Source: Augochlora pura
Taxonomy: Eukaryota; Arthropoda; Insecta; Hymenoptera; Halictidae
Direction of reading: 5' to 3'
NCBI RefSeq assembly: GCF_028453695.1
Contig: NC_135781.1
Coordinates: forward strand, 2,966,078 to 3,030,077
DNA: 64,000 nucleotides
Part shown: positions 1 through 12,254 of the stretch, piece by piece
Numbering within the stretch: the stretch's first letter is position 1
Layout of the letters: each line of letters begins with the position of its first letter
The notes under the pieces: generated by a model
The model's input: the letters and a program-made list of their open reading frames with translations, nothing else
What the model was told of the DNA's origin: nothing
Database searches by the model: none
Made by a program: the position numbers and the translations under genes

Positions 1-1100
1 TCGAAAAAGGACACCGGTTATTGTTTCATAAATAACGGGGGCCCCGCGAACCGGCTACCGTCGTTCCCCGCGACAACCCTTTCCAACAGCCGCTCTCATT
101 GACATTTCCGCAGCGTCGATCGAATCGACCGCGGCCCGCGTAAATTATTAATAAGCCATCGATGCCGTTTCGCCGGCGTGATAACGGACGGGTTTACGCA
201 CGCTTCACGGGGCCCCTGTTGTTTTATTCACCGACGTGGAAACGCGTAAACGAACGGTGCGCGCGCGCGCGCGAGCGGCGTTGGCTGGCCGTATTTTTAG
301 CGATATTATTTACCGGCCGTCCCACAATATTTCTAGCCACGGCCGAGAGAATTCGTTCGCCGGCTGAATGTTTTACGCTCTGTTTATACACGGCCACGGG
401 GGGAAAATTTTGTTGTTCTATCGGCCAGGCTTTCGTTCGCCGCCCTCCGGCCTTTTAGCGCGTAATTTATGGAGAAGATGAAACCTTTGCGCGCTCTCTC
501 TCTCTCTCTATATATATGTGACACTCGTGTACGTCTCTATATGTATATTCGCGGGCGATATTATTCCGTTCGACGCGACGTCCGCGCGATATAAACCGGG
601 CCGGTTACAATGGCGAACGGACCGAGTGAGACGTTTCGCGGGGTGTAAGATGCTCAAACGCTTCGTCGTAAACCGTTATCGGACTTGTCTATGGTATGGT
701 GAACTCTGCGGTTTATTTACTTATTTATTGCTTGGTTATAGATTTGCGGAAGGGACTTTGGTATAGGAACTATCGAAGTACACAAGGCACTGTCGCAAAA
801 TGCATGCTAAAAATCTTTTAAACGTAAGAGTGAAAATGAAAAATTAAATAAATCTTTGCAATTGTTAAGCATTGATAATGATAACATTTAAGGAGCTTAA
901 TTGGTCCATGAAGTTATTCTAGTTAAAGAAAAGCTCGATAAAATGACAGAGGTTATGTAATTATTATTACTACTATTACTCATCTATTTATGAGTTAGAA
1001 GACTCTCTTAAATCGTACAAATAAGCGTTAAAAAATTTTGCAATGGATACAGTATAATCATAATTTTTAAAACAGCTGGAAATAAGATATTCTCCGAGTC
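1..1100. other. non-coding, no gene seen
   Basis: 1-770 is CpG-rich unique DNA with a (CT)n(TA)n tract at 494-517. 770-1,100 is AT-rich with no recognisable element. Confidence 0.6.
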
Positions 1101-1361
1101 ATTTTAAGCAACTTTTTCCTTTGCGAAAATGTTGTGCACCGCTTCGTTTGCGAGTTATTGACGAAAAACATTGACCAATGAGGAGCAAGATCAACTAGCG
1201 CGTGACGGCTGAGTCAATGAGCGGCGCAGAGCTTCCCCCACTCTTTGACTCGACCGCCTCGCGTAAGCCGAGCTCGCCACTCATTGGTCACTGTTTTTCC
1301 TTAATAATTTATTAACAACGCTTCGTAGAAAAATTTTACAAAGGAGAAATTTGCTTGAAAT
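1101..1361. mobile_element. 261-bp foldback/MITE with ~82-bp terminal inverted repeats
   Basis: The left arm (about 1,101-1,182) is an imperfect reverse complement of the right arm (about 1,279-1,361). Shared blocks are ATTTTAAGCAA / TTGCTTGAAAT at the tips, TCCTTTG / CAAAGGA, CGCTTCGT-like segments, GAAAAACA / TGTTTTTC, and TGACCAATGAG / CTCATTGGTCA at the inner ends. A GC-rich spacer of about 95 bp separates the arms. No ORF is present. No clear target-site duplication is seen, so the superfamily is not assigned. Confidence 0.7.
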
Positions 1362-2910
1362 AACCTCGCGAACCTCTCTTTAACGATTGTAAGATTTTTA
1401 ACATAACCTTGACATAACCTTGATATTTAAAACACCCTATGTATACCTTCTCAATTTCAATGCTCCAATTCCAAGTGAAATACAATCCTAATTCCAATCT
1501 ATTCTAATTCTACCATAACCTCAATTCACATCCTCGACGACTCGATACCCGACCAGACACATTTCGTCCAGTATCTCGTCCCGTAATCGCAGCAAGCTTG
1601 CTGCCGGCAACCCGTTGATTACTCGATCGCCGTTCCCATAAATAATATTAAAGTTTTAACCGGCCCGGGTTACCCACGGGTTGCGGCGTTTGTTCTAAGT
1701 CCGGTTAATTCCGTAATGGAAAGAGAAACAAACGAGGGCAAAGGCTAGAGAATATGCTAATCAGATTACGGCGCGAGAGCGGGCGGCGTACACACTGCCG
1801 CGTTATGCGAAAACGTGTAGAGAGAGAGACATGCTCTCCGCGGGACTATGTGGAACCAGTCCGCGGACCAACTGCCGCCGCCGCGCGCAATAACAGTCGA
1901 ATATTAATGCGATACATTTTTCATCGCCGCTTTCTACGTTTCAATTCGTGCCACGCCGATAATTACCGGCCGGGGCACCGTTGTTCCATTACTTTCTGCC
2001 GATAGCCGGGATAATAGGCGCGAGAGCCGAGAAAATCTTCGAGGTACCCCGGAAAATAATTAATTTATAATTTTCTATTTTTTGGTATTTTTTTGCGAAC
2101 TGCTGTATGCTAAATCTAGCCATTAACCTCCTGGCACTGTGATTTCTTTTACGTTTGCAATGACTATGATTTCTTTATAATTTATCATTTACTAGAAGAA
2201 CAATTAAATTTGTAACTATTGTATACCTACATATATACTCCAATGGCTATACATTAATACCAACAAAATACAATAATATTTCTATTTAAGCGAACTAAAT
2301 AAAAAAAATATTTATTACACTCTCCGTCACTCTCCATTCACTTAATTCACTTAATTAACAAACAACCCTCACTTAACCTCATCCAATAAACAACTAAAGA
2401 ATATGTCTCCAGTGTATTAAGAAAAAATCACTGCGTACAGAAGTTGTGCGACGACGCATGAGCAGGGAGTCTCCCCACTCCTCGCGTAACTTATTCGGCC
2501 GCGAACAGTGGCCGTGATATTTAAAGGCAATTTCTAATCGGCCCACGCAGCGGGGGAGGAAGCTCGCTTCGCCATTTGTTGCCGAGTTTGTTGCCCGACG
2601 ACCTTGTTCCCCGTTGGTATCGGTGCCCGCCGCGTGTGATTCTTTCAACGACTCGCTAACAAGCTCCCCATTCAGATGTTTATAAGCCGGCGTCAATTTC
2701 GCACGTACGGTCTCGATTATTATGTAAACACTGTTCCCGTGGCGGGCGCCCCGGAGCCGTTCGGAACATGCGCGGAATATCGATCCGCCGAGATTTATGA
2801 TTTCTGCGTCACGTTCGCCACGGAACAACCAATTAACTCGTAGGCTGCTGCCTTTATTTCTCGTTTACGGCGTTCGCTTATTATTTACGTGATATTTACG
2901 CGGTAAGCTA

Positions 2911-2914
<4 letters not shown>
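1362..2914. other. non-coding, no gene seen
   Basis: 1,362-1,560 is AT-rich and contains ACATAACCTTGACATAACCT near 1,400, the same core as the 16.5-kb and 28.4-kb repeats. 1,560-2,040 and 2,400-2,900 are CpG-rich and unique. 2,040-2,400 is AT-rich with the decayed TTAA-type end. Confidence 0.55.
2123..2180 (+). mobile_element. decayed left end related to the 29.2-kb TTAA-type MITE
   Basis: The segment begins TTAACCTCCTGGCACTGTG and continues GATTTCTTTT, paralleling the left end at 29,238 (TTAACCCTTTGCACTGTG, then GATTTCTTTC). No matching right end is visible downstream, so this looks like a truncated copy. Confidence 0.45.

Positions 2915-2956
<42 letters not shown>
2915..2956 (+). repeat. 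(AG)n microsatellite
   Basis: About 20 AG units with one AAAG interruption. Confidence 0.9.
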
Positions 2957-2958
<2 letters not shown>

Positions 2959-3105
2959 TCTATGGGGGCGATCGAAGGTCTCGCGGTGACACAGCACTCA
3001 TTTTTTTCATCGTTTATTTCTTTGTTTCGTTTGCTTTTTGAGAATAAAATTTAACGCGTTTTAATTGGCGATGACAAGAAGTGAATTATGCGAGAAAAGA
3101 AATTA

Positions 3106-3234
3106 AATGGTAATTGGTAATTTATTAAAATGTAATTGGTAATTTATTAAATGGTAATTGGTAATTTATTATATTGTATTGGTAATTTATTATACAGTAT
3201 TAGTAATTTACTATATTGTATTGGTAATTTACTG
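3106..3234 (+). repeat. 21-22-bp minisatellite, ~6 copies
   Basis: The core AATTGGTAATTTATTA recurs at 3,112, 3,134, 3,156, 3,177, 3,198 and 3,219 with steps of 21-22 bp. Copies drift towards TATTGGTAATTTACT at the right end. Confidence 0.85.
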
Positions 3235-3818
3235 TCACCTATTCAATTGACCTGTTAATTCCTATCAACCATTTCGAGCGTTTCAATGGTCGAGATTTTA
3301 TAATTAGAAAAGTGTTCTTAAACGCGCTCTGGTTTTATGGGAATCAAATCCAAGACGCGTATTCATTATTCCGGGTTCAGGCTAATTGTGTAATCGTTAG
3401 ACCAGCATTGTATTTACGGTAGAATGTTATTTTCATTAACGTTGTAATTTCCCACGGAAGCGCGTCGCACACAATATGGTCATTACAATTGTCTGGAACC
3501 GACTACTCGTCGATGCCAATCGTTATTGCCATTCTCTCGACGTCTTTCGTAATTCGTTTACCTCGTTCGAACGCTCTGCCATCGCTGTTCCACGCAATCG
3601 TACTTAATTTTTTTTATTCTTGCTGCCGTTACCGTCGTTATTATTAGTATTTTTATTATTCTGTTTATTGTATTTAATTATTACGTATTTATTTGGTGTA
3701 TCTATTTTTTTTTTAAATATACCAAATTTTAAATATATTTTTTTAAATATATGTTGCTATTAGTATTATTTTTATTATTGTTATTTTATATTCTTCAGAT
3801 TACATATTTACTTATTTA

Positions 3819-3872
3819 TATTACTATCATTATTATTATTATTATTACTATTATTATTACTATTATTTTATG
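3819..3872 (+). repeat. (ATT)n microsatellite in AT-rich low-complexity DNA
   Basis: Interrupted TTA/ATT triplets. The surrounding 3,600-4,010 is T-rich low-complexity sequence. Confidence 0.85.
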
Positions 3873-4602
3873 CTCTCACTATTGCGCTCGTTATTATCAT
3901 CTACTGTGCAACAAAGGGTTTGTGACATTAAAAACTGAACATTCTTATTATTACTATGACAACAGCGATAATAATACGGCACATATTTACACAAGATAAT
4001 AAAACCGTAGTTAAATAAAAACTGATTTTCATTCTTACCATTCTTACTCGATTATAAATAATATGACAGTACCCTTAAATTTTTCTCTTGCATTTAACGT
4101 GTCGCATCCGACCGCTGCGCAATAAATGCATAAATAAAATCCGCGATCCGGTGACAACATTAGCGAAGACGATTGACAAGGAATAAAACGACGCGCCACC
4201 CAGCGACAATGTCGCATTGTTGATTTTTCGTTAAGTAATCCAACACGCGGGGGAACAGCGACGCTTGGCGACAGAGAAAAAAAAGTTCGAAATCGCCGCG
4301 AGACAATGGATCGTAAAGCACGTGTTTATTGGCTATTACATCTGAAACTCTAAAAACCACGACCGGCGCGTGCAAACAGTGTTAGAGGTCAGTGTAACGA
4401 CCAATAGCGTTTCCGTTTGTTGTCACGGCGCGGCGGACACGTGGGCTCGCTCAATTAAAACCGAATTCAATTACCGGCACGGCGAAACCCGTAAAACATG
4501 CATTTGCATGGCGAAAAATTTATAAACACCTTTCCCTCTCGCTCTTAGCTACCGCGACGAAACTTTTTCTTTCCTTCACCCCTCCCTCCTTGTTAATTTT
4601 TT

Positions 4603-4728
4603 CTGAATTTCATGAATTGAAAGCTGAATTTCGTGAATTAAACGATGAATTTCGTGAATTAAAAGCTGAATTTCGTGAATCAAAAGCAGAATTCCACGAA
4701 TTAAAAGCTAAATTCCATAAATGGAAAG
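4603..4728 (+). repeat. 21-bp minisatellite, 6 copies
   Basis: CTGAATTTCGTGAATTAAAAG-type units start at 4,603, 4,624, 4,645, 4,666, 4,687 and 4,708, exactly 21 bp apart. Because 21 is seven codons, one + frame reads as heptads (ELKAEFR), but that frame has no ATG start or other coding support and is treated as a by-product. Confidence 0.9.
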
Positions 4729-5308
4729 CTAACCTAAAAGTTGATGCAACTATCGCCGGCTACACACCACCGCAAAGAAACGCTTCGCAAGACAATAAAG
4801 AAACGTCGATTATAAAGCAAACGTCCCCATTGTAAAACACTCCTTCTTCTCGGAAACAACGACACGTGATCCGCGCGGCGTTCTTTCACGCAGCCGTAGA
4901 AATCGTTCGACGAGGTTCAAAAGAATTCCGGTCGACACGCCCGTGCCCGTAATCTTGGCCATCTGTTTGCACCGCTATCGCCGGCAAACGATCCTCGCGG
5001 TTTTAATTGCCGCTCCTACAAGCGGGTTATCTAATCTGTAGAAACTCGTCGAAAAGTCTCTTTCCAAATCCGGTGCACCGGCGAGGGAGAGGGGGGAGCT
5101 CGGAGCGTGCTCGCGGTGGACCGCGCGGCGTGCAATAGGCTGCACGCGTGGGCGTCGTCGCCGTGTCTCGGCCGATTTCGCTCGTCGCCGCGTGGAAAAA
5201 ATGAAACCGGTGGTTTTTAAGTAACCCGCGCGGCGCACGATAATGCTTACAATTATCGGCCGATTAGGTTTCGCAACGTGCCAGCTGACGCTGGTTACAG
5301 AACGTTCG

Positions 5309-5336
5309 ATCGCTCGCTCGCTCGCGCGCGCGCGCG
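5309..5336 (+). repeat. (CGCT)n(CG)n microsatellite
   Basis: ATCGCTCGCTCGCTCG grades into alternating CG. Alternating purine-pyrimidine CG tracts can adopt Z-DNA. A related CGCGG pentamer run lies at 5,484-5,508. Confidence 0.75.
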
Positions 5337-5721
5337 TCCTCCGGGATGAAATTCTCGGCGCGAAGGCGTGAGAGATCGTTAAGATCGCGCGAACCTATCC
5401 GCCGTGTATCGGTCCGCCGGCAGACAATAGGTCGGGTCGCGGGGGCCCCCCGGTTCGTGTAAGTAATTGAAATCGAGGCGAGCCGCGCGGCGCGGCGCGG
5501 CGCGGCGGTGCGACGCGGGTGCACGCTCGCCGCTTTTGAAACACGGGAGCGGGATCGGCCACCGGATCGGCGGAGACGGGTCGCCGTTAATTAAGAAAAT
5601 TTGCATGATCGTAATCGCGGACTCGTTAAGCAAAACGTTCCGTTGCGCAGCGCGAGCGCGGATAAATCGCGGTAGCACCGCGGAATCGGTCTCGTCGTCG
5701 CCGCCCCGCGTTTCGAAAACG

Positions 5722-5760
5722 TCGATCGATCGATCGTTCGTTCGTTCGTTCGTTCGTTCG
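5722..5760 (+). repeat. (TCGA)n(TTCG)n microsatellite
   Basis: Three to four TCGA units pass into seven TTCG units, a tetranucleotide tract with one substitution between its two halves. Confidence 0.9.
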
Positions 5761-7136
5761 TGTCTACGGCTCTCTCTCGATCCCTACGTCCGTCATGGGA
5801 TCGATTTCTTTGCCGGCCGACGTGCCCCGGCGCGCCGCGCGGCTCGATCATGAAAGTGTAATTGCCGGAGCGGAGACAACCGGCGGGTACACGTTACGTG
5901 CACCGCCGCTGATTATTCGCTCATAGAAAATTCATCGTTCAGACTAATTGCGACTAATGGGCCCTGGGACTAGGATCAGCCGGGGTTAAGCTGCCAGAAG
6001 ACTCGAATTGCGACACCCGAAGGCGTCGGATCGAAGCGGTGACGTGACGACGCGACGGTCCGACGACGAGCCGTGAACGAAAGTCAATTTTATTGTGTTT
6101 AGATTTTAAAGGATCGCCTTTTATAATTGGCTTTTATACCTCTCTGAGACCTTTAGTCGAAATTATAATTAATTTGCACAATGATAGGCAGACTGGGAAT
6201 TTTTTTGCAAAATAAAAATGTTTGCTACTGTGTAAGGCACAAGAGCAGGTTAATATTTATTTCTTTAAAACGAAAGTAATGTATTGATACTCTGTAATTA
6301 TTATATTTTTATTTTTCCTAATCACGTCTAATAAGTTTTGTCATAGATGCATTAAATTTACAACTAATAATATACATATAATATTATGAATTTTTTAAAT
6401 ATACATATTACACAGATAGAGGGAGAGAGAGAGAAAGTGAGATAGATGTATAGAAAGATAGAGAATTATTGTTAATAATTTCACTGATTAAATTTTCCAA
6501 TTAAAGAAATATATTTTTAAGAACTTCCAATACCTACGAAATGATTTAATCATTAATATTTCTCAATTTATATAGTTTATTTAAAACATTATAGTTTCAA
6601 TATAAAACAAATATAACTTATCTATTTATAAATAAATTACATATAGATGGATACAGTGACAGAGAGAAAGAGAGAGAGAGAGAGATGCAGTAACAGTAGA
6701 GTTCGATCGTAGAGAAGAGGCGGGAGGAAGAGACGATATCGCGCGGCGTGTAACGACGATTTCCTAGGCGGAAAAAAAGATCGGCGCCGATCCAAGGCGG
6801 GGGTGGGTGGGGAGAGAGAGAAAGGCTTGAAACAAAAGACGCGTTCGTCGCCGAGCATTATCGTTGCTGTTATAGTTGCACACGGGTTCGTGACTACAAT
6901 GCCCGGGCCCCCGTGGAAAAGGAGGCTGCCAATCGGGCAGATTCAGGCAGTTCCTGGTAACTTTCTCCTCTCGGCCGCCGCGGCGAAACTCGGCTAGCAC
7001 CGAGAGTCATGATCTCTTATGTAGATCTACTTCTCTTCCTCGTGCACCACCTCCGCGCAAACCACGCCGCCACCGTCACGCTTTATATACTCCGGGCTCC
7101 TTGTCTTCCTCCTCCATTTCTTTCGCCTCTCGCCTT

Positions 7137-7313
7137 TCCCTCTTTCTCTTTCTCTATCTATGTATATCTCTATCCATCTATTTGTCTTTATCTCTCTTTC
7201 TCTTTCTCTATCTTTCTTTCTCTTTCTCTATCTCTCTATCTATTTCTATTTTTCTATATATCTATTTCTATTTTTCTATATATCTATTTCTATTTTTCTA
7301 TATATCTATTTCA

Positions 7314-7361
<48 letters not shown>

Positions 7362-7362
7362 C
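7137..7362 (+). repeat. 226-bp pyrimidine-rich tract with a 22-bp triplicate
   Basis: Almost uninterrupted T/C with A spacers (TCTTTCTCTATC units). Inside it, a 22-bp unit built on TCTATTTCTATTTTTC occurs three times in perfect tandem at 7,239, 7,261 and 7,283. The Ser/Leu/Phe-rich frames across it are artefacts. Confidence 0.9.
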
Positions 7363-7639
7363 CTTGCGACCGTGTCTAGCACCCGTTGACGCTGCTTTTA
7401 CGAGCGTTCCTGCTCCGGAATCGCTCGCTCACCTCACCTCCCGGCAAGACGTACACCCGCGATCCTCCGAGAGACACGCTGCGCTTTCTCGTCTCCGGCC
7501 TGCCTCTCGTTTGCTCGATGCACGGATTCGGGACCTAAGGACGCGCACGACTCGCGTTTTCACACAAGAAAGCCAGCGTGGAGTCGCCACGCTGCGCCGT
7601 CCTCATCCTCCTCGTCCTCTTTGTCCGATTACGATTGCT

Positions 7640-7708
7640 GATCGAACAGACGATGCTTCCGATCGAACAGACGACGCTGCCGATCGAACTAAAGCGATCG
7701 AACTAAAC
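7640..7708 (+). repeat. 21-bp minisatellite, 2 full and 2 partial copies
   Basis: GATCGAACAGACGATGCTTC at 7,640 and GATCGAACAGACGACGCTGC at 7,661, followed by shortened GATCGAACTAAA units at 7,682 and 7,696. Confidence 0.8.
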
Positions 7709-9830
7709 AAAACGAATAAATAAATATTTATTTCAACACGTGTTCCCCCTGGCTTACAAAGAATACCCGGGGTTATTACAGTTACACCGCTAATCGCGGG
7801 GGCTAAAATATAAATCGATAAATAAACAATTAATAAGTCAAAGCCAGGACAATCATTCGAAATGTGGCTAACACCTGTAAAATATATAAATATAAACTAT
7901 AACGATAAAGAGTATCTTAAATAAATGTACTAATGAAACTAAATCAATAAATAAATCAATCTATCAATGAATAACTAAACGAATAAAAGATCAGTAAATA
8001 AATGAATAAATAACTAAGTAAATTTCGTACGAACTTTTACCAGGAAGAAATTATCTACTAGACAAAACATCGCGTTACCAATCGACGATTCTGAACACCT
8101 TGCACCCTCCAACTATTGTCTCACGTTTTACGAACATCTAATTTATTACATTACAGCGACGAAGTCGATTTTATAATCTCGACAGCAGGCTGAGAAAGGT
8201 CACGCGACAGAATATAAAAGGAACCGTTTACCGGCGTATGTGCAGGCGAAAAAAATCGAGTATCAATTTGCGGTTGAGTAACACGTTGCCTCCGCGATTG
8301 CGTAACCGTCGCGGGTATCGCGTGGCAAAAATCATTAAACCCGGGAGAATTTATTGCGCTCGATCATTAGCGATCCGCGAGACCGGTATACATATATATA
8401 TATATACGCTATCAAATAAACTTATATGCTCATAGATCGTATTGTGCGTTGATCCTCGAATCGAAACGGATCCGCGTGTCGGCCATTACCGGCCAGGCCA
8501 CGCCGATCCGGCCTCCTCCTTCCCTCCGTTGATCTTTAAATTACTCGGGCCGGCGTAGAAAGTCGCCAATTAACTCTGACAAATAAGCGATCGATGCTTT
8601 ACATAAGGAATTTATTAGGAGCGCTGGGCGCCGGTTGTCTCCGCGGACGGGGATCGCGCGGGGCCCGGCAAAGCGTCGATCGCGGCCGAACGCGGTCGGC
8701 CGTGCTGCACAGGCATTCGCTTCCACGGCCGATGAAATTCGAACCGGCCTGCGTTATTCGTTCGCGCCGGTGGCGAAGCAATTTTCTCCCCCGACCTATA
8801 GTTATGAATAGAACTTTAACTAGCAGCGTTCGACCGGACTTTTTCTTCGCCTCTCTTTCGGCCTACGGCGGCCCGCCGCGATCGACAATGGACCGTACAT
8901 GTATTGTCGAATCCCCGACACCTACGTGAACGGGGCCCGCCGGTCGCCGGAGCGATTACTTTTATTATGCCGGTTTCGCGGCGTGCACCAAACACGGTCA
9001 AATAACGATATTATATTCCCGTTCCGATGTATCGCCAATAAAAAGATCGCGTTACGAGAGTCCGGGACCCCCGGTCACTTCCTGTCCGTTATTGTCGAGT
9101 TTTACTGCTAATCTAGCGGGTGATGGCCCACCGTAACGCGTCCCTTGAAATATTGAGCGAGCAGCCGGATGGCTTTTCCTGTCGATGAATAGATTATATC
9201 GGCTTACACCCGGCTCTGTAATATATTCGATCGATCGTAAGAGCCGTGGTCGCGCGCGGTCCTCGGCGAAGACGCCGTTCAATTTTCTTTCGATGCCACG
9301 GTTGGTAAAACTTCGAGCAATAACCGATCGCGGTACTCTCGACCGCATTGTCCGCGTTCTACCGCATCGAGCTCGAACGGTTCGCTCGCTGTCGAGCATT
9401 ATGCTCGTGTGTACTTTAAAAGCGATTGTTGAAATAGTTTGTCCGATGCAAAGGAATCGAATACATATTGTGCTTCGTATTATATTTCACTTTTTATAAT
9501 TACTAGTGACTTTGTAAAAAAAAATCGTGGTTATGTTACTATTTTTTTTTTTTTTTAAATAAAGGAAAAGACTATTTTAATGGAAATAGCGGATCTGAAG
9601 AAAATTGTTTAAAGTCTGGGCATTTTGCCAAACTTAATTAATTTCGGTAATTTTTCTATCAATATTCTGAGATCTAACTTCGGCTCATATATTGTAATTA
9701 AATTATATTTCGTGTATATTGTTTCTTTTCAATTTCTCTTTCTTTATTTCCTTTTATTTATGATTGAGTTTCGATTTATATATATTATTAATTCCAATAA
9801 AAACAATATTAAATTAATTTAATATCGTTT

Positions 9831-9900
9831 CATTCTCCAGGGTGAAAACACCCCTTATACATGATTCAATATTTATCTATAGATCTTTAAAACTAGATCT
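9831..9900 (+). repeat. dispersed copy of the CAGGGTGAAAACA repeat
   Basis: CATTCTCCAGGGTGAAAACA followed by CCCCTTAT and ATCTTTAAAACT parallels the last unit of the array at 11,661-12,090, where ATCTTTGAAACT follows at the same distance. The two loci therefore share a longer ancestral unit. Confidence 0.65.
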
Positions 9901-10177
9901 AAAAATTATTATATAAAAGTACAAGACTCTTAATACAAAACTTAAAAATTCGATACATCAATTAATCGAATTTACGCGCAATTTTTCTCCTCTTCAGTTC
10001 TTCTTTTTTTACCTTTTCCAATCTTAAATTTTTATATTCAATTAGTCCTTACGTAACTCCTGTATTATTGTTACCTTCACCAACTATAATAAAGCATTCA
10101 TCTCTTCGATGAATAAACTTATTATTATCACACAGTATCTACCGCAGCCCCGTCCAGCGAACGATCGCCATACAAAT

Positions 10178-10192
10178 CCCCCCCCCCCCCCC
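10178..10192 (+). repeat. poly-C tract (15 C)
   Basis: Uninterrupted run of 15 C at the edge between an AT-rich and a CpG-rich block. Confidence 0.9.
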
Positions 10193-10512
10193 TTTCGGAA
10201 CAAGATCTCCGTTTTCTACGAGATGATTTCCGCAGAGCATTCGCGAAGAATAAAGGTGAACAGGACGGTACCTTGATTAAATACGGTCCATCCGTCCGCG
10301 GCGACGCGCGTAACCGGTGAGACCCGTCGCGTCGCGGAGCACCGTCGTTTCAAACGTTGGTCTCGGCGACGAGCCGGGTTCCGTATTCGCGACGACATTT
10401 TCATCAGTATAATTGCTAAACTGCCTGCCGCGGAAGCGTTCAGCCCAGCCCGTGAAAAAGCGCTCGCGCAACGGTGTCGCATGAAAAGCGTGTGCCCGCG
10501 GTCGGACCGTGA

Positions 10513-10546
10513 GGGAGGGGGGAGGGGGAAGGGGGGGAAAGGGGGG
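10513..10546 (+). other. G-rich tract, quadruplex-forming potential
   Basis: Five G runs of three or more separated by 1-3 bases (GGGAGGGGGGAGGGGG, then AA, G7, AAA, G6). This fits the standard intramolecular G-quadruplex pattern. A second G-rich tract is at 10,865-10,881. Confidence 0.75.
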
Positions 10547-11029
10547 ACGACGATTTCAATGGAAGCCCGAGAAGCGAGACGTCGACGGCCGCGGCGAAGT
10601 CCTCTTTAAATGTCGCGTCTCGTTTCGCGTTGCTCAATCCGCGACGACCTAAATAATTTACAAAGACCGTACAATCGGCATTCCTGGCGACGCCTATGCG
10701 AGAAACACCTACGCCGCCGAGTCGGCGAGTCTGGCAAGGCAGCGGGCAACGGCTGGCGAGCGGGCCGCCAACGGGACAATCCGACGATTTCGCGTTCGAG
10801 TGTGTCTCGTTTTCGCTCTCGATCGGCTTCTGACCCAGATTCGCGACGGGACAACCACCCGCCGGAGGGAGGGGTGGGGGGAACTCCCCCCCTGTGCGGT
10901 ACATAGGACCGGCGACGATCTAAACGGAACAATAGAGATCCACGGTAACGATACCGTGGCGGCCACCCCCGAGCCCACGGCCGACGACGCGGTTTTATTT
11001 TATTTTCGAGCGGGACACTGCGGAAAGGT

Positions 11030-11073
11030 GCTGCTGCTCCTGCTCCTGCTCCTGCTCCTGCTGCTGCTGCTCC
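11030..11073 (+). repeat. (CTG/CTC)n trinucleotide microsatellite
   Basis: Alternating CTG and CTC triplets followed by pure CTG, 44 bp. No supported reading frame contains it. Confidence 0.9.
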
Positions 11074-11660
11074 ATTCTATGTAGATACCCTAGCGTCTCG
11101 GGCGTTACTCCCGTTTCGCGCGCGCGAGCCACGCAAGGAACACCGAAAGCGATTCAATAGCCTCTAAATCTTGCCGCTCTATGAATAATTTACGCGCCGT
11201 CGCACTTTCTAATTGACAATTAGCCGGCGACAAATAGTATCATAAAGTCCGCTCCGCGAATACTGCCGCGCCCCCGTCCCCGCCGCTGCTCCGTCGGATT
11301 TTTACACGAGCTCGTTTTATTCGGGCGACCGAGCCGCGGACCGCATAAATCTCTCCTCGTTAGAAACGCGGCGTGGCGGTCGCGACGAGGGCCTCGCGGG
11401 ACCCCTTCGGATCGCCTTTTCTGCGATTGAACCGTTCCGGAAGCTTTGACAGCTTTCTCCGATTTTATAGAACTTGATCGAGAAATTGGTTCAGGTCTTG
11501 GCGATTATTTGGTTTGGATTATTTTATTGCCAGTTTGTTGGACTGTAGAAGGGGGATGAAATTTTAAGGGAAGTTTGCTAATATGTAGATTACAATACTT
11601 TTTTAAAATAGTGAAGTTATTGGGATTTTATAGTTTTAAGTTTGGTTTATTATTGGTTTT

Positions 11661-12060
11661 ATTCTGCAGGGTGGAAACATCCCTTGTATAAGTGTTCTTA
11701 TATTTTTTTATATATTTTTCAAGAGTGCTGTAGGTATTTAAATATTTTTATTTTTTACTAGAATTCCATTCTGCAGGGTGAAAACATCCCTTATGTCAGG
11801 TTATGTCATCCCTTATATAAGTAGGTGTTTTTATATTTTTTTATATATTTTTCAAGAGTGCTGTAGGTATATAAATATTTTTTATTTTTTACTACAATTC
11901 CATTCTGCAGGGTGAAAACATCCCTTATGTAGACAGGTGCTTTTATATTTTTTTTTATATTTTTACGACTGCTGCAGGTATACAAATATTTTTATTATCG
12001 ACTACAATTTTATTTTTCAGGGTAAAATCATCCCTTATGTAGATAAATGTTTTTCTACGC
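11661..12060 (+). repeat. 107-134-bp tandem array with CAGGGTGAAAACATCCCTT core, 4 copies
   Basis: The core begins at 11,661, 11,768, 11,902 and 12,012 (ATTCTGCAGG or ATTTTTCAGG). Each copy is followed by TTTTTATATTTTTTTATAT, AAGAGTGCTGTAGG-type sequence and an AT-rich linker. Unequal spacing reflects an internal duplication in copy 2, where GTTATGTCATCCCTTAT is added. Confidence 0.85.
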
Positions 12061-12143
12061 ATCTTTGAAACTATTTTATCTATAAAAATATGGTAACTAC
12101 AAAAAACTATAACAAACATAATACAAAACTATTTTAATAGAAA

Positions 12144-12254
12144 GAGATTAAAAATTTAACGCAAATGCGATTAAAATTCAATACAAAAGCGATTAAAAAT
12201 CGAATACAAAACGATCAAAAATTTCACACAAAACGATGAAAAATTGAATAAAAG
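12144..12254 (+). repeat. 22-bp minisatellite, 5 copies
   Basis: GCGATTAAAATTCAATACAA-type units start at about 12,144, 12,167, 12,189, 12,212 and 12,234, steps of 22-23 bp, with substitutions in the outer copies. Confidence 0.8.

Larger units (their letters stand above)
4729..7136. other. non-coding, no gene seen
   Basis: 4,840-6,070 is strongly CpG-rich, with CG, CGCGG and TTCG tracts and frames open on both strands at once. 6,070-6,660 is AT-rich with purine tracts at 6,416-6,462 and 6,658-6,685. 6,690-7,130 is CpG-rich again. Confidence 0.6.
7709..11660. other. non-coding, no gene seen
   Basis: 7,709-8,030 is (AAAT)n-like low complexity. 8,200-9,480 and 10,200-11,460 are CpG-rich and unique, with homeodomain-type TAATTA cores but no testable cluster. 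9,480-10,140 is AT-rich and holds the dispersed CAGGGTGAAAACA copy. Confidence 0.55.

Noticed and set aside
3333..3410. tRNA-like sequence on the minus strand (CTGGT...ACCAG ends, TTGATTC loop-like)
   Set aside because: No proper A box, D stem or anticodon stem can be drawn; at best a coincidence.
4590..4835. 81-codon frame with heptad repeats resembling a coiled coil
   Set aside because: The heptads are the translation of an exact 21-bp minisatellite and the frame has no ATG start.
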